Shown: positions 25,714 through 38,470, counted from the stretch's first letter. The stretch is DNA of 64,000 bases from Uruburuella testudinis (GCF_022870865.1 NZ_CP091508.1:2728001-2792000), one strand, 5' to 3'. Notes: a model not told the origin generated them from the sequence alone. Translations and numbers: made by a program.

Positions 25714-27309
25714 GTGGCAAAAATTCTTGTTGTAGGACATCCCGACTCCGACTACCAAATCATAGAAACACTATTACACGAAGTTGGTATGCGCCCTGCC
25801 CTTCCCTCAAAACGGGAAAAAATGTCACCATTAGAGATTGACGCGGCACTATTGAAAGCCACTCCCAACACTTCAACCAACCAATCCTTGCAGGCAAGCA
25901 ATAAAATCACAAACCGCCAACTGACCGTCAATGCCGTATGGCATGGGTTAGCGATGGATTTGTTTTTAGGAAATATTGATCAATCCCTATGGGGCTGGGC
26001 AGACCCGCAAGCACTCTACCTGCTTGACTATTGGCAAAAAATGGATGAAAGCATTCATTTTGCCTTGGTATACGACCACCCCCACAGCATATTGACGCAT
26101 CATCAAGACTTACTTGACAGCGATGCAATCGAACAAAAGCTACAAGAATGGATTGACTACAACGAAGCACTGTTGCATTTTTATTCACGCAATCAAGAAC
26201 GCTGCCTGCTAGTAAACAGCCAACAAGCCAAGCTTTCCTCCAGCAGCTACATTCAACAAGTGCAACTGCACATTGAGGCACCGTGGCAAAATTCCATAGT
26301 AAAAAACTCCACCTTAGCAACACAAAGCAAAAAATTGGACAAATCCTTGCCATTCAAGCCACTGGGCACTACCAGCCCACCAGATCAATTGGCGCACTTT
26401 TTAGCAGACTTTATCATTAAATCACACCCCAGCGTAACGCAACTCTATCAAGAGCTGCAAGCCAGCGCCAGCCTGCCCTTGCGCAAAGATTCACACCTGC
26501 ATGCGGATAATCAACCCGCCGTTTTAGCATGGCAAGCGATGGTACAACAACGCCGACAGCTCGCCGAGCAAACTACCGCTATACAGCAAAACAACACCGA
26601 ACTGACAAGCATCCGCCAAGAAAATAATCTATTGCTCAACCAGCTACATACTACTCAGGAAGCCTTTGAAAGCATACACTTAACACATAAAAACACTGAA
26701 GACCTGCTCAATACTGCTGTGCAGGAAAAAAACGACACTCTCAAAAAAATTAATCTATTAGAGCAGGAAAAACAGCAAGTATTAAACAAGTACAAACAGT
26801 TGGAGCAAGAAAAGCAACAAACCCTTAGCCAGTACAAGCAACTGGAGCAAACTCAAGGCCGTGCTCTTCAAGAAAGAGAAAACGACAATAAACAATTATT
26901 GGCCCAGTTACATCATACACAAGAAGAGCTGGAACGTTTATTTTTAGAAAATCAGCGCCTAAACGCACTCCCGGTATATTACGGTGCCGCCGAACGGATA
27001 CGAAGCCAACTGGATTACCGCCTCGGTGCTGCCATGATCCAAAATAGCAGAAATATCAGCGGTTGGCTGAATATGCCGTTTGCCCTGTTGAAAGAACATC
27101 GCAAACCCATCTCAAGCGAAACTGGACTTCCTGCTATAAGTGAATATCAAGATGCCTATGAAGCAGAAAAAATGCAACGTCATTTATCTTACCAGCTTGG
27201 CCAAACGCTCTTGAAACACAGCCGCAACCCCCTTCTTTGGCTGACGGCACCTTGGGCACTAAGCAAAACCGTCAGAGAATTCAGAAAGCAAGCAAAACGA
27301 TCAAAATAG
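25714..27309 (+). CDS. Capsule-locus protein of unknown function with central coiled coil
   Basis: A 531-residue protein I do not recognise. Residues 1 to about 240 look like a globular alpha/beta domain opening MAKILVVGHPDSDYQIIETL; the pattern and the ...HPDSD... loop are faintly like sulfotransferase/kinase-type folds, but no intact P-loop is present. Residues 270-420 are a Gln/Glu/Leu/Lys-rich coiled coil with near-repeats (KQQVLNKYKQLEQE, KQQTLSQYKQLEQ). The C-terminal 110 residues contain two related blocks (YRLGAAMIQNSRNISGWLNMPFAL and YQLGQTLLKHSRNPLLWLTAPWAL). The GTG start has AAAGG ahead of it. First gene of the synthesis operon, A+T-rich compared with the flanking chromosome. Possibly an accessory of polymer synthesis or chain modification; that is a guess. 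Confidence 0.75.
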   Translation: MAKILVVGHPDSDYQIIETLLHEVGMRPALPSKREKMSPLEIDAALLKATPNTSTNQSLQASNKITNRQLTVNAVWHGLAMDLFLGNIDQSLWGWADPQALYLLDYWQKMDESIHFALVYDHPHSILTHHQDLLDSDAIEQKLQEWIDYNEALLHFYSRNQERCLLVNSQQAKLSSSSYIQQVQLHIEAPWQNSIVKNSTLATQSKKLDKSLPFKPLGTTSPPDQLAHFLADFIIKSHPSVTQLYQELQASASLPLRKDSHLHADNQPAVLAWQAMVQQRRQLAEQTTAIQQNNTELTSIRQENNLLLNQLHTTQEAFESIHLTHKNTEDLLNTAVQEKNDTLKKINLLEQEKQQVLNKYKQLEQEKQQTLSQYKQLEQTQGRALQERENDNKQLLAQLHHTQEELERLFLENQRLNALPVYYGAAERIRSQLDYRLGAAMIQNSRNISGWLNMPFALLKEHRKPISSETGLPAISEYQDAYEAEKMQRHLSYQLGQTLLKHSRNPLLWLTAPWALSKTVREFRKQAKRSK

Positions 27310-27478
27310 GCCTCCGAGTCTTTAATACGCTCATGCTCTTTCAGACGGCCGCATTAAAAGATAAATAACATACAAAATCATAATTTTTAATACAATAAAT
27401 ACTGTTATGCCCACTTACACTTAACAGCAGTTATTGCAGCACCACAGTTAAAACAACCTCCCTGCCGAGTAATATGCC

Positions 27479-29251
27479 ATGCCCATCTATTATCCGAAAT
27501 CAATTCAGTGGCTCACACAGCTTGCCATACTCTTTCCCATCAAACATGTATTGTTGATTGGAGCCAGTAGTGGCGCTTGTGAATGGTTGGGTTGGCTGCA
27601 GCAACAAACCATTCCCCATGTTACTTTAATTGAAACCAACCCTGGAGACCATCCTATTTTACAGACAGAAACCAACATACCTTCCGACTGGACAATCTAT
27701 AACCAACTGATTGCAGAGCACACCGGCACAACCACTTTCTACCACGCCAGCCTCAGCAGCGAAAGCGGTCTGATTGCACCTGAAAAATTAACCGCCATTT
27801 GGCCCAATATCCAAACTACCCAACAACAAAACCTAGCCGCGCTATCACTACAAGATTTTACCTTAAAGCAAGACTTGCAGCCTGAACTATTGATTATCAA
27901 CTGTTTTGGGGCGCAATCACTGCTCCAACACACCACCGACTTGCTTCAGCATACTAATATCATTATTGCCAAAACCAGCCTTGATATAGAAAATCTACCT
28001 GAAGCCGATTTAACAGCTTTGGCTGAATATTTACATGCACAAAATTTCAAATTAATAGCAACAGAGTCAGGGCGCCATCCCAAAGTTGCCTATGCAATAT
28101 TTGTAAAAGACCATGCCAAGTTAAACCGGATAACCTTCCGGAAATACCAATCCGCTACACAACAAAACCAAGCTCAACAAACTGAAAAAAAGGTATTAGA
28201 GAAGCATCTTACTCAACTCAAACAAGAGCTGGTAGCCATACAAGAAAAAAACTTTAAACACGTTAAAAAATGGAAGCAAACAGCCAAAAAATATAAATAT
28301 AAATTTTCCGAACTAGAAAAGAAACATGAACAATATACCCACGCCTTACCGACACAACAACGCGAGTTATTCGATCAACAGCAAGAACAACTGCTACAAT
28401 ATCTGAATACTCTATTCCGGACACAAACAGAACAAACAGCAAGTTTATTAGCCACTCAAATAGACCGCTTGACGTCTAAAAACGTTGTGCCCGATTACAA
28501 CGAAACCATTCAAAAAACTGAAAAAAATGTTATTAATACACTAACCCAGCGCCTCAATAACAGCACTTCTCAAATTGAGGCCTATATTGCCATTCACAAT
28601 TATCTGAATACCGGCAGTCTGCTCTCAGGCTTCCATGGCTGGCCCATCAGCCCCGATATCGGTCTGTTTATCATCAACCAAATGCGCCAAAAACAATATG
28701 ATTTAGTGATAGAATTCGGCAGCGGCACCTCCACTCTACTGTTTGCTAAACTTGCAGCCGCAAAACACCACCAGCCACTGATGAGTGATTTACTGCCGCA
28801 AAAAATTCTCTCATTCGACCACCATGCCGATTACTATCAGAGAACCCAAGTACTTTTAAACACCAACCAAGTGGCCAAACATGTTGACTTAGTACATGCG
28901 CCCCTGATTGAATGGCAGAAAAATGAACAAACCTTTTTATACTATGACTGTGAAGCTACACTGCAACAGTTAGCGCAAAATCTACAAGGTAAATCAGCTA
29001 AAATATTGGTATTAGTTGATGGCCCACCGGGGGATACTTGCAAAAATGCTCGCTATCCGGCCGTACCGCTTTTATTCAAATATTTAGCAGAACATCAAAT
29101 TGATATAATTTTAGATGATGCTACGAGGCCTGAAGAAAGAGAAGTTGCCGCAAAATGGCAAAATTTTCTCAGTAACTGCCAAATTGCTTTTTCTGACGAG
29201 AAAATCATTAATGAAAAAGGAATTTATTTTGTGAAAACTGCTAACTCATAA
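27479..29251 (+). CDS. Capsule-locus two-domain methyltransferase-like protein with coiled coil
   Basis: A 590-residue protein with three parts. Residues 1-215 form a Rossmann-like domain (HVLLIGASSGACEW, then LIETNPGD) resembling FkbM/SAM-methyltransferase folds with non-canonical motifs. Residues 220-350 are a Lys/Gln/Glu-rich coiled coil. Residues 370-590 form a second, more convincing class I methyltransferase-like domain with LVIEFGSGTSTLLFAKLA (motif I) and ILVLVDGPPGDT. Two such folds joined by a long coil is unusual. In a glycosaminoglycan capsule locus it could modify the polymer, cap chains or act as a scaffold. I cannot tell which, nor whether it binds SAM. A single uptake-sequence core lies in the gap before it (about 27340). 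It is followed 12 bases later by the polymerase gene. Confidence 0.75.
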   Translation: MPIYYPKSIQWLTQLAILFPIKHVLLIGASSGACEWLGWLQQQTIPHVTLIETNPGDHPILQTETNIPSDWTIYNQLIAEHTGTTTFYHASLSSESGLIAPEKLTAIWPNIQTTQQQNLAALSLQDFTLKQDLQPELLIINCFGAQSLLQHTTDLLQHTNIIIAKTSLDIENLPEADLTALAEYLHAQNFKLIATESGRHPKVAYAIFVKDHAKLNRITFRKYQSATQQNQAQQTEKKVLEKHLTQLKQELVAIQEKNFKHVKKWKQTAKKYKYKFSELEKKHEQYTHALPTQQRELFDQQQEQLLQYLNTLFRTQTEQTASLLATQIDRLTSKNVVPDYNETIQKTEKNVINTLTQRLNNSTSQIEAYIAIHNYLNTGSLLSGFHGWPISPDIGLFIINQMRQKQYDLVIEFGSGTSTLLFAKLAAAKHHQPLMSDLLPQKILSFDHHADYYQRTQVLLNTNQVAKHVDLVHAPLIEWQKNEQTFLYYDCEATLQQLAQNLQGKSAKILVLVDGPPGDTCKNARYPAVPLLFKYLAEHQIDIILDDATRPEEREVAAKWQNFLSNCQIAFSDEKIINEKGIYFVKTANS

Positions 29252-29263
29252 ACAGAGAACATC

Positions 29264-31354
29264 ATGAAAAAAATATTAAGCGAAGCCATTGCCCAGTATG
29301 AAAATCAAAATTATCTAGCAGCCTTAGACCTATTTGAGCAAGCTGCAGCAATATATGGAGAAAAAATAGTTGCTTTACACATTCAAAAATGCCGTGCAGC
29401 ACTAAAAGATGCAGATGCATCTTTTAGTGCTGCACCCGCAGTCGCTCTAGTTTTAGCAAACGTACCCTCCAGCCTTGATCCAGCAACCAAGATTTTATTA
29501 AATAACCAAAAATCTATTCAACTTTCAGACGGCGAAAGAAACAATTTGCTGCAAGCGTGGAAGCAGGCCACGCACAAAAAATCAGAAAGTGTTGAAGCTA
29601 AAAAAGTTAATCCGATTCCTGCCGATTGGCCGAAAGACTTACAGTTGGCTCCTTTGCCGGAGGGACCAAACGATTACGTTTGGCACCAACGTAGAAAGAA
29701 TAACCTAAATCACTCACAGAGCCTCAGCGCAGGATTATCAGTGATTGTGCCCACATTCAACCGCAGTTGGATTTTAGATATTACCTTAGCCTGTTTAGTG
29801 AACCAAAAAACTAAATTTCCATTTGAAGTTATTGTGGCTGATGATGGCAGTAAAGAACAAATAGTTGATATTGTAAGAAAATATGAAGATAGCTTAGATA
29901 TCAAATATGTCCGTCAACACGATTACGGCTATCAGCTCTGCGCAGTACGCAATTTAGGATTGCGTACTGCAAAATATGATTATGTATCTATTCTGGATTG
30001 CGACATGGCACCGAATCCCGTCTGGGTGCAATCCTATCTGCAACGCTTACTTAAAAATGATGATGTTGCACTAATTGGACCACGTAAATATGTTGATACC
30101 CATGGCCTCAAAGCAGCCGACTTTCTAGCCGATAAAGATTTGGTTAACAACTTGCCAGAAATTAGATCTAGCAACACAGTCGCCAGCACACAAACCCCCA
30201 TAGCCTCTGTTGATTGGCGCTTGGAACATTTCGCCAAAACCGACAACTTACGTCTGTGCGATTCGCCATTCCGTTATTTCAGTGGAGGCAATGTTGCCTT
30301 TGCAAAAAAATGGCTTGATAAAGCCGGTTGGTTTGATGAAGCATTTACCCACTGGGGCGGTGAGGATAATGAGTTTGGTTATCGACTGTTTAAAAAAGGC
30401 TGCTTCTTTCAAGCATTAGAAGGGGGAATGGCCTATCATCAAGAACCGCCCGGCAAAGAAAACGAAACCGATCGTGCAGAAGGCAAAAAAATCACCATCA
30501 ATATCGTAAAAGAAAAAGTGCCTTATTTTTACCGCAAGCCCATCCCATTGGAACACGATGTTATTCATGCAGTGCCTTTGGTGTCGATTTATATTCCTGC
30601 ATACAATTGCGCATCTTCCATTGTGCGTTGCGTAGATAGTGCTCTTAACCAAACCATCACTGACCTTGAGGTATGTATTTGTGATGATGGCTCAACCGAC
30701 AATACCTTAGCGGTTATCCAACAACGCTATGGCAACCATCCGCGTGTGAAAATCATGACCAAAGCTAACGGCGGTATTTCTACCGCCTCTAATGCGGCCG
30801 TCAAAATGGCCAACGGCTTTTATATCGGTCAACTGGATTCAGATGACTATCTCGAACCCGATGCCGTCGAACTCTGCCTGACTGAGTTCCTGAAAAACCG
30901 CAAACTAGCTTGCGTCTATACCACTAATCGTAATGTCAACCCTGATGGCTCGCTGATTGCCAACGGCTACAACTGGCCGGAATTTTCACGCGAAAAACTT
31001 ACCACTGCTATGATTGTGCACCACTTCCGTATGTTCTCTGCTCGAGCATGGCATCTGACTGATGGTTTTAACGAGAATATTGCCAATGCCGTTGACTATG
31101 ACATTTATCTAAAATTGAGTGAAGTCGGTGAATTTCAGCATATCAATAAAATTTGCTACAATCGGGTGTTGCATGGTGAAAATACATCGATAAAAAAACT
31201 TGGCTTACAAAAAGAAAATCACTTTAAAGTAGTTAATGCTTCTTTAGCAAGACAAAATAAAGTTGACTATCAATATACACCCCAGGATCTAGAAGATAAT
31301 GCAAGCCGGAAATACTTATTTAAGCTAAGCAATCAACAAAAAGGAAATATATAA
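29264..31354 (+). CDS. kfoC: Chondroitin synthase-like bifunctional capsule polymerase (KfoC/PmCS/PmHAS family)
   Basis: A 696-residue cytoplasmic polymerase with two GT-A domains. The short N-terminal helical region (YENQNYLAALDLFEQAAAIY) is typical of the family. Domain A1 (about 150-400) has VPTFNRSWILDITLACL, DYGYQLCAVRNLGLRTAKY, the metal-binding DCD at 245-247 and HWGGEDNEFGYRL. Domain A2 (about 430-680) has SIYIPAYNCASSIVRCVDSA, DSD at 525-527, NRNVNPDGSLIANGYNWPEF and a family ending. From memory it aligns nearly end to end with E. coli K4 KfoC (686 aa; DCD 241, DSD 519) and more distantly with Pasteurella HyaD. In KfoC, A1 adds GalNAc and A2 adds GlcA. Polymer identity (chondroitin rather than hyaluronan) is inferred from this closer resemblance. 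Confidence 0.93.
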   Translation: MKKILSEAIAQYENQNYLAALDLFEQAAAIYGEKIVALHIQKCRAALKDADASFSAAPAVALVLANVPSSLDPATKILLNNQKSIQLSDGERNNLLQAWKQATHKKSESVEAKKVNPIPADWPKDLQLAPLPEGPNDYVWHQRRKNNLNHSQSLSAGLSVIVPTFNRSWILDITLACLVNQKTKFPFEVIVADDGSKEQIVDIVRKYEDSLDIKYVRQHDYGYQLCAVRNLGLRTAKYDYVSILDCDMAPNPVWVQSYLQRLLKNDDVALIGPRKYVDTHGLKAADFLADKDLVNNLPEIRSSNTVASTQTPIASVDWRLEHFAKTDNLRLCDSPFRYFSGGNVAFAKKWLDKAGWFDEAFTHWGGEDNEFGYRLFKKGCFFQALEGGMAYHQEPPGKENETDRAEGKKITINIVKEKVPYFYRKPIPLEHDVIHAVPLVSIYIPAYNCASSIVRCVDSALNQTITDLEVCICDDGSTDNTLAVIQQRYGNHPRVKIMTKANGGISTASNAAVKMANGFYIGQLDSDDYLEPDAVELCLTEFLKNRKLACVYTTNRNVNPDGSLIANGYNWPEFSREKLTTAMIVHHFRMFSARAWHLTDGFNENIANAVDYDIYLKLSEVGEFQHINKICYNRVLHGENTSIKKLGLQKENHFKVVNASLARQNKVDYQYTPQDLEDNASRKYLFKLSNQQKGNI

Positions 31355-31355
31355 A

Positions 31356-32504
31356 ATGGAATTTCTTAATATTCAATTAAGCTCTATTACATTGGATTCT
31401 CAGCTAAATACTTTAAGAATCCCTCCAAGAAAAGAAGAAGAACAGCAAAGTAATTATAAAGAACTATTTGACTATTCTACCCTTTTTTCCGACATATATC
31501 GAACAGAAACGTCAATTGAGCTTTTAGGCCCTCCACTGATGAATTTAAAATCCATCTTACAAAATAATGGTGGTCTTTTTATCAACGGAAGAGATTACAC
31601 TCATCTCGCTAAATTTACTGATAATTATAGAATAGGCAAGACTATCATTCCTGATATTCGGGACGCAAAAGAAATTCAAATCCACTTTGAAAATGAAATA
31701 TTTACTCGTAAAATACAACCTAATCATTATGATTTTTTCAAAGATCATAATGTTTTAGTCACACAGCAAAAAGACAACCCATTAGAATGGATTTCCTACT
31801 GGGTTCGATTTCATGTTAAGTTTCATGAAGTGGATAGTATTTTGCTATATGACAACAATAGCATATCTTATACCACCTCTCAACTAGAAGGTTTATTATC
31901 ATCAATTGAAGGCCTCAAAAAAGTTTGTGTTATTAAATGGCCGATTCCATTTGGGCCTACAGGTGGCCCAAAATCAGTTTGGGACTCTGACTTTGGTCAA
32001 CATCAGGCTTGGGAACATGCTTTAACACGATTTTTATTTCAAGCAAACTGTGCCATTATTGGTGACATAGATGAGCTCCCTGCTCATGAAGACAATTCTA
32101 GTATCCCATCTATTTTATCAGCTATTGATGAGCCCGTTTTATCCTATAAACGTAGGCAAATTATAGAGGTTGCAAGCTGTGATGAGTATTTTAACCTACC
32201 AAGGCTTCATTGTTATAGCCATTTATATGAAAAAGATAAATCAGTAATTGCACCAAAGTATTCTATTAACCCCAAAAAAATCGCTCGAAATAGCCATCTA
32301 TTAGTTCATCAAGTTATAGGAAACAAGGTAAATCATAGTGATAAAATAATATCTAGGCATTTTGGAAATTTAAGAATGGATTGGCGTAATAATAATTACG
32401 TACCTATTAAATTGAAAACAATAGATATGTTTTCAAATGAGCTACTAGAGGATAATTTTATTAGAGACTGTTTTTCTCAAATAAATACTAGCTGGCTGAA
32501 ATAA
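31356..32504 (+). CDS. Glycosyltransferase-like protein, GT92/DUF23 type
   Basis: A 382-residue protein. The stretch NPLEWISYWVRFHVKFHEVDSILLYDNNS has the shape of GT92-type transferases (W-x2-Y-x-x-H ... hhlYDNnS), and the later GDIDELPAHED supplies the expected DxDE metal motif. The C-terminal HLLVHQVIGNKVNHS could hold a catalytic His. No signal peptide. It begins two bases after the polymerase stop with an AAGGA ribosome site, so it is tightly coupled to it. It is the most A+T-rich gene of the locus by eye, suggesting separate acquisition. It may add a side-branch sugar to the GAG backbone, as KfoE adds fructose in E. coli K4, but I see no evidence that it is a KfoE homologue. Confidence 0.7.
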   Translation: MEFLNIQLSSITLDSQLNTLRIPPRKEEEQQSNYKELFDYSTLFSDIYRTETSIELLGPPLMNLKSILQNNGGLFINGRDYTHLAKFTDNYRIGKTIIPDIRDAKEIQIHFENEIFTRKIQPNHYDFFKDHNVLVTQQKDNPLEWISYWVRFHVKFHEVDSILLYDNNSISYTTSQLEGLLSSIEGLKKVCVIKWPIPFGPTGGPKSVWDSDFGQHQAWEHALTRFLFQANCAIIGDIDELPAHEDNSSIPSILSAIDEPVLSYKRRQIIEVASCDEYFNLPRLHCYSHLYEKDKSVIAPKYSINPKKIARNSHLLVHQVIGNKVNHSDKIISRHFGNLRMDWRNNNYVPIKLKTIDMFSNELLEDNFIRDCFSQINTSWLK

Positions 32505-32541
32505 TATATTTTGAATATTTCTTATTCATGAGTGTAAAAAT

Positions 32542-33711
32542 ATGACAATTACTATTACTGGAACAGGCTATGTTGGCCTTTCTAATGCCATCCTGCTAGC
32601 ACAACATAATCAAGTCATTGCATTGGATATTGATGCTGCTAAAGTTGCTCTCTTGAATAATCATCAATCTCCAATTGTAGATGCGGAAATTGAAGATTTT
32701 TTGATAAACAAGCCTTTAAATTTTCAGGCAACATTGGATAAACAATCGGCTTATGCAAATGCTGATTTTGTGATTATCGCCACACCCACAGATTACGACC
32801 CACAAAGCAACTATTTCAATACCCAATCGGTGGAAGCGGTTGCACGGGATGTATTATCGGTTAATCCAAATGCACTGATGATAATAAAATCAACCGTACC
32901 AGTGGGCTTTACCGAACGTTTAAAGCAGCAACTAGGTACAAAAAACATCATTTTCTCGCCTGAATTTCTGCGCGAAGGCAAGGCGCTATATGATAATCTT
33001 TATCCAAGCCGAATTATTGTCGGCGAACGTTCGGCACGGGGTCAGCAGTTTGCGGACTTACTGAAATCGGCGTGCTTTAGAACTGACGTGGAAGTATTAC
33101 TCGTAGATAACACGGAAGCGGAGGCCATCAAGCTGTTTTCCAATACATATTTGGCAATGCGCGTGGCCTATTTCAACGAACTAGATACTTATGCTTCTGT
33201 CCATGGCTTAAATACGAAGCAGATTATCGACGGCGTTTGTTTGGATCCGCGTATCGGCAGCCATTATAATAATCCGAGTTTCGGTTACGGCGGCTATTGT
33301 CTGCCGAAAGACACCAAGCAACTGTTGGCCAATTATCAAGATGTGCCTCAAAACTTAATCAATGCCATTGTGGAGGCCAATCGCACCCGCAAGGATTTTA
33401 TCGCCGAAGATATTCTCAAGCGTAATCCGAAAACCGTGGGCATCTACCGCCTGATTATGAAAGCGGACTCGGATAATTTCCGTGCATCTTCCATACAGGG
33501 TATTATGAAACGCTTAAAAGCCAAGGGCATTGCTGTCATTGTGTATGAGCCGGTATTACAGGAAGTGGAATTTTTCCACTCTAAAGTAGTCAATGATTTG
33601 GCTGAATTTAAAGCTGTTTCGGATGTGATTGTTGCCAATCGGGTAACCGATGATTTGCAAGATGTGCTAGATAAGGTATATAGCCGTGACTTATCCGGCT
33701 CTGATGCCTAA
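32542..33711 (+). CDS. ugd: UDP-glucose 6-dehydrogenase
   Basis: Oxidises UDP-glucose to UDP-glucuronate with two NAD+, supplying the uronic acid of the capsule. The 389-residue protein has the N-terminal NAD-binding [15 protein letters not shown] with Asp acceptor (ALDID), the mid-protein [11 protein letters not shown] and [12 protein letters not shown], and the catalytic Cys253 in [13 protein letters not shown]. It has the short form typical of capsule loci (KfoF, KfiD, HyaC, FcbC). Its place next to the KfoC-like polymerase strongly supports a GlcA-containing polymer. Confidence 0.96.
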   Translation: MTITITGTGYVGLSNAILLAQHNQVIALDIDAAKVALLNNHQSPIVDAEIEDFLINKPLNFQATLDKQSAYANADFVIIATPTDYDPQSNYFNTQSVEAVARDVLSVNPNALMIIKSTVPVGFTERLKQQLGTKNIIFSPEFLREGKALYDNLYPSRIIVGERSARGQQFADLLKSACFRTDVEVLLVDNTEAEAIKLFSNTYLAMRVAYFNELDTYASVHGLNTKQIIDGVCLDPRIGSHYNNPSFGYGGYCLPKDTKQLLANYQDVPQNLINAIVEANRTRKDFIAEDILKRNPKTVGIYRLIMKADSDNFRASSIQGIMKRLKAKGIAVIVYEPVLQEVEFFHSKVVNDLAEFKAVSDVIVANRVTDDLQDVLDKVYSRDLSGSDA

Positions 33712-33781
33712 AAACGCTACAAAACTACAGATTAGATTTGGAAGGAGCCCCATTTAATTTGTCTTAAAACTGATTAAATGT

Positions 33782-36162
<2,381 letters not shown>

Positions 36163-36291
36163 TTATTAAAAGTTTGATAAACAATCACTGAATACTAAGC
36201 TTTATTAATTTTCAACTACTTAACAACGCTGACTAAATCTTGATTACATCTAAATTTTAAGTTACCGAAATAATAGCTCGAAGGAAAATAA

Positions 36292-37170
36292 ATGAAACAA
36301 ATCAAAAAAGCTGTCTTCCCCGTAGCAGGTATGGGTACCCGCTTTTTACCAGCGACCAAGGCTAATCCGAAAGAAATGCTGCCGATTGTCGATAAGCCAT
36401 TGATTCAATACGCGGTTGAAGAAGCTGTTGCTGCCGGTTGCACAGAAATGGTATTTGTAACAGGGCGCAGCAAGCGCAGCATTGAAGATCATTTCGATAA
36501 GGCTTATGAGCTAGAAACTGAATTGGCTCTTCGTAATAAAAACAAGCTGCTCAAGCATGTGCAGGATATTCTGCCGCCTGAAATTACTTGTATCTATATA
36601 CGCCAAGCTGAAGCCTTGGGCTTGGGGCATGCTGTATTGTGTGCACAAGCTGCCGTAGGAAACGAACCCTTCGCAGTAATTCTGGCCGATGATTTGATTG
36701 ATGCACCACAAGGCGGTTTGAAACAGATGGTGGATATCTACAATCAAACAGGCAACAGCGTATTGGGGGTTGAAATGATTGATCCTGCTCATACTGCCTC
36801 TTATGGTATCGTAGAAACGGAACAACTGCGTAACTATACCCGTATCACCAATATCATCGAAAAGCCAAAACCTGAAAATGCACCTTCGAATTTGGCAGTG
36901 GTGGGCCGCTACATTCTCACCCCTCGGATTTTCGAATTGCTTACCGATCTGCCCCGTGGAGCCGGTAATGAAATCCAACTTACTGACGGCATTGCCCGTT
37001 TATTGGATCATGAGTTTGTATTGGCACACACCTTTGATGGTAAGCGCTATGACTGTGGTAGCAAAATCGGCTACTTGGAAGCAACTCTTGCCTATGGCTT
37101 AAAGCATCCCGAAACCGGTGAGCAATTCAGTGCTCTACTCAAACAATATGCAGAAACGTTAAGCAAATAA
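36292..37170 (+). CDS. galU: UTP--glucose-1-phosphate uridylyltransferase
   Basis: Makes UDP-glucose from UTP and glucose-1-phosphate, the precursor for Ugd and GalE. The 292-residue protein starts [29 protein letters not shown], with the nucleotide-binding GMGTRFLP loop. It has the usual [22 protein letters not shown] (metal Asp) and [15 protein letters not shown] sites. A clear GAAGGA ribosome site precedes the ATG. A 129-base gap separates it from kdsA, so it may have its own promoter. Confidence 0.97.
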   Translation: MKQIKKAVFPVAGMGTRFLPATKANPKEMLPIVDKPLIQYAVEEAVAAGCTEMVFVTGRSKRSIEDHFDKAYELETELALRNKNKLLKHVQDILPPEITCIYIRQAEALGLGHAVLCAQAAVGNEPFAVILADDLIDAPQGGLKQMVDIYNQTGNSVLGVEMIDPAHTASYGIVETEQLRNYTRITNIIEKPKPENAPSNLAVVGRYILTPRIFELLTDLPRGAGNEIQLTDGIARLLDHEFVLAHTFDGKRYDCGSKIGYLEATLAYGLKHPETGEQFSALLKQYAETLSK

Positions 37171-37426
37171 GTTCATATTCATTTGAAATATTACTTCAGC
37201 CTGCTTTAATACTTCTTTTGTATTTTTTCTACATTTTTTGGTGGGGAAAATCTGCATACAGTTTCAACATTCGATTGCTAAAGCAAGGTAGTAGCCAAAT
37301 TTATCAGGGCCATTGATTCATTGCATATTCAAAGCGACTGCAACAAATTCGCTCTATGATTAATTTGTAAATTGCAACCCTGCGTTTCAACCACCATGAA
37401 GGCTTTTGTTAGGATACGATTTTATT

Positions 37427-38443
37427 ATGACCATTCTTGTTACCGGCGGCACCGGCTTTATCGGCTCTCACACCGTTATTGAGCTTATACGGGCCGATTA
37501 TGATGTGGTGATTTTGGATAATTTGTGCAACTCTTCACCTAATATTCTGCCGCGCCTACATCAAATTACCGGATGTAATATCCCTTTTTATCAAGGTGAT
37601 ATCCGCGACCGTAGCATCTTAAAAGAAATTTTTTCCAAACATGAAATTTCTACGGTGATGCATTTTGCCGGCTTAAAAGCCGTTGGTGAAAGCACGCAGA
37701 TGCCGGTTAAATATTACGACAATAATGTGGTCGGCAGCCTGATTTTGGCCGAAGAAATGGCCGCCGCCGGTGTTTTCAATATTGTGTTCAGCTCATCAGC
37801 TACTGTGTATGGCAATCCTGAGCGCACACCGATTACGGAAGACATGCCCACCGGCGGCACCACCAATCCGTATGGCACCTCCAAATATATGGTCGAGCGT
37901 ATTTTGGCCGATATTCAAAAAGCCGACCCGCGTTGGAGCGTGATTCTACTGCGTTATTTCAATCCGGTTGGTGCTCATGAAAGCGGGCTGATCGGCGAAC
38001 AGCCAAACGGTATTCCCAACAATCTGCTGCCGTATGTCTGCCAAGTGGCTGCGGGCAAGCTGCCTTATCTGTCGGTGTTCGGCGATGACTATCCAACACC
38101 GGATGGCACCGGGGTACGCGATTATATTCATGTGGTCGATTTGGCCAATGGCCATCTGAAAGCTATGCAGGCAAAAAGTAACCAAGCCGGTGTGCACACT
38201 TATAACTTAGGCACCGGTAACGGCTATTCGGTATTGGAAATCATCCGCGCATTCGAACAAGCTTCAGGGCTGCATATTCCCTATCAAATCCGCCCGCGCC
38301 GGCCGGGGGACATTGCCACCTGCTTTGCCGACCCGGCTTACACAACGGCACAAACAGGCTGGCGGGCCGAACGAAACCTGCATCAAATGATGGAAGACGC
38401 ATGGCGCTGGCAAAGCCAAAACCCTGACGGATATCATCAATAA
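37427..38443 (+). CDS. galE: UDP-glucose/UDP-GlcNAc 4-epimerase
   Basis: An NAD-dependent short-chain dehydrogenase-type epimerase interconverting UDP-Glc/UDP-Gal and, in many bacteria, UDP-GlcNAc/UDP-GalNAc. The 338-residue protein has [16 protein letters not shown] (TGxxGxxG), the catalytic SSSATVYG and [11 protein letters not shown] (Tyr-x3-Lys). The start at ATG 37427 has AGGA upstream; the TTG 21 bases earlier is unlikely. If the capsule is chondroitin, UDP-GalNAc must come from an epimerase such as KfoA in E. coli K4, and this GalE is the candidate in the locus. Whether it accepts UDP-GlcNAc cannot be read by eye. Confidence 0.95.
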   Translation: MTILVTGGTGFIGSHTVIELIRADYDVVILDNLCNSSPNILPRLHQITGCNIPFYQGDIRDRSILKEIFSKHEISTVMHFAGLKAVGESTQMPVKYYDNNVVGSLILAEEMAAAGVFNIVFSSSATVYGNPERTPITEDMPTGGTTNPYGTSKYMVERILADIQKADPRWSVILLRYFNPVGAHESGLIGEQPNGIPNNLLPYVCQVAAGKLPYLSVFGDDYPTPDGTGVRDYIHVVDLANGHLKAMQAKSNQAGVHTYNLGTGNGYSVLEIIRAFEQASGLHIPYQIRPRRPGDIATCFADPAYTTAQTGWRAERNLHQMMEDAWRWQSQNPDGYHQ

Positions 38444-38470
38444 AGGCTTCTTTAATATTGCATCCTTATC

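Noticed and set aside
27739-27936. Minus-strand ORFs inside the capsule synthesis genes (for example 25928-26353, 30034-30246)
   Set aside because: Antisense shadows without start signals, overlapping convincing plus-strand genes.
29264-31354. Hyaluronan synthase (HyaD/PmHAS) as the primary call for the polymerase
   Set aside because: Same family, but the length of 696 and motif spelling (DYGYQLCAVRNLGLR, RLCDSPFRYFSGGNVAF, HWGGEDNEFGYRL) look closer to KfoC as I remember it. It is kept as an alternative.
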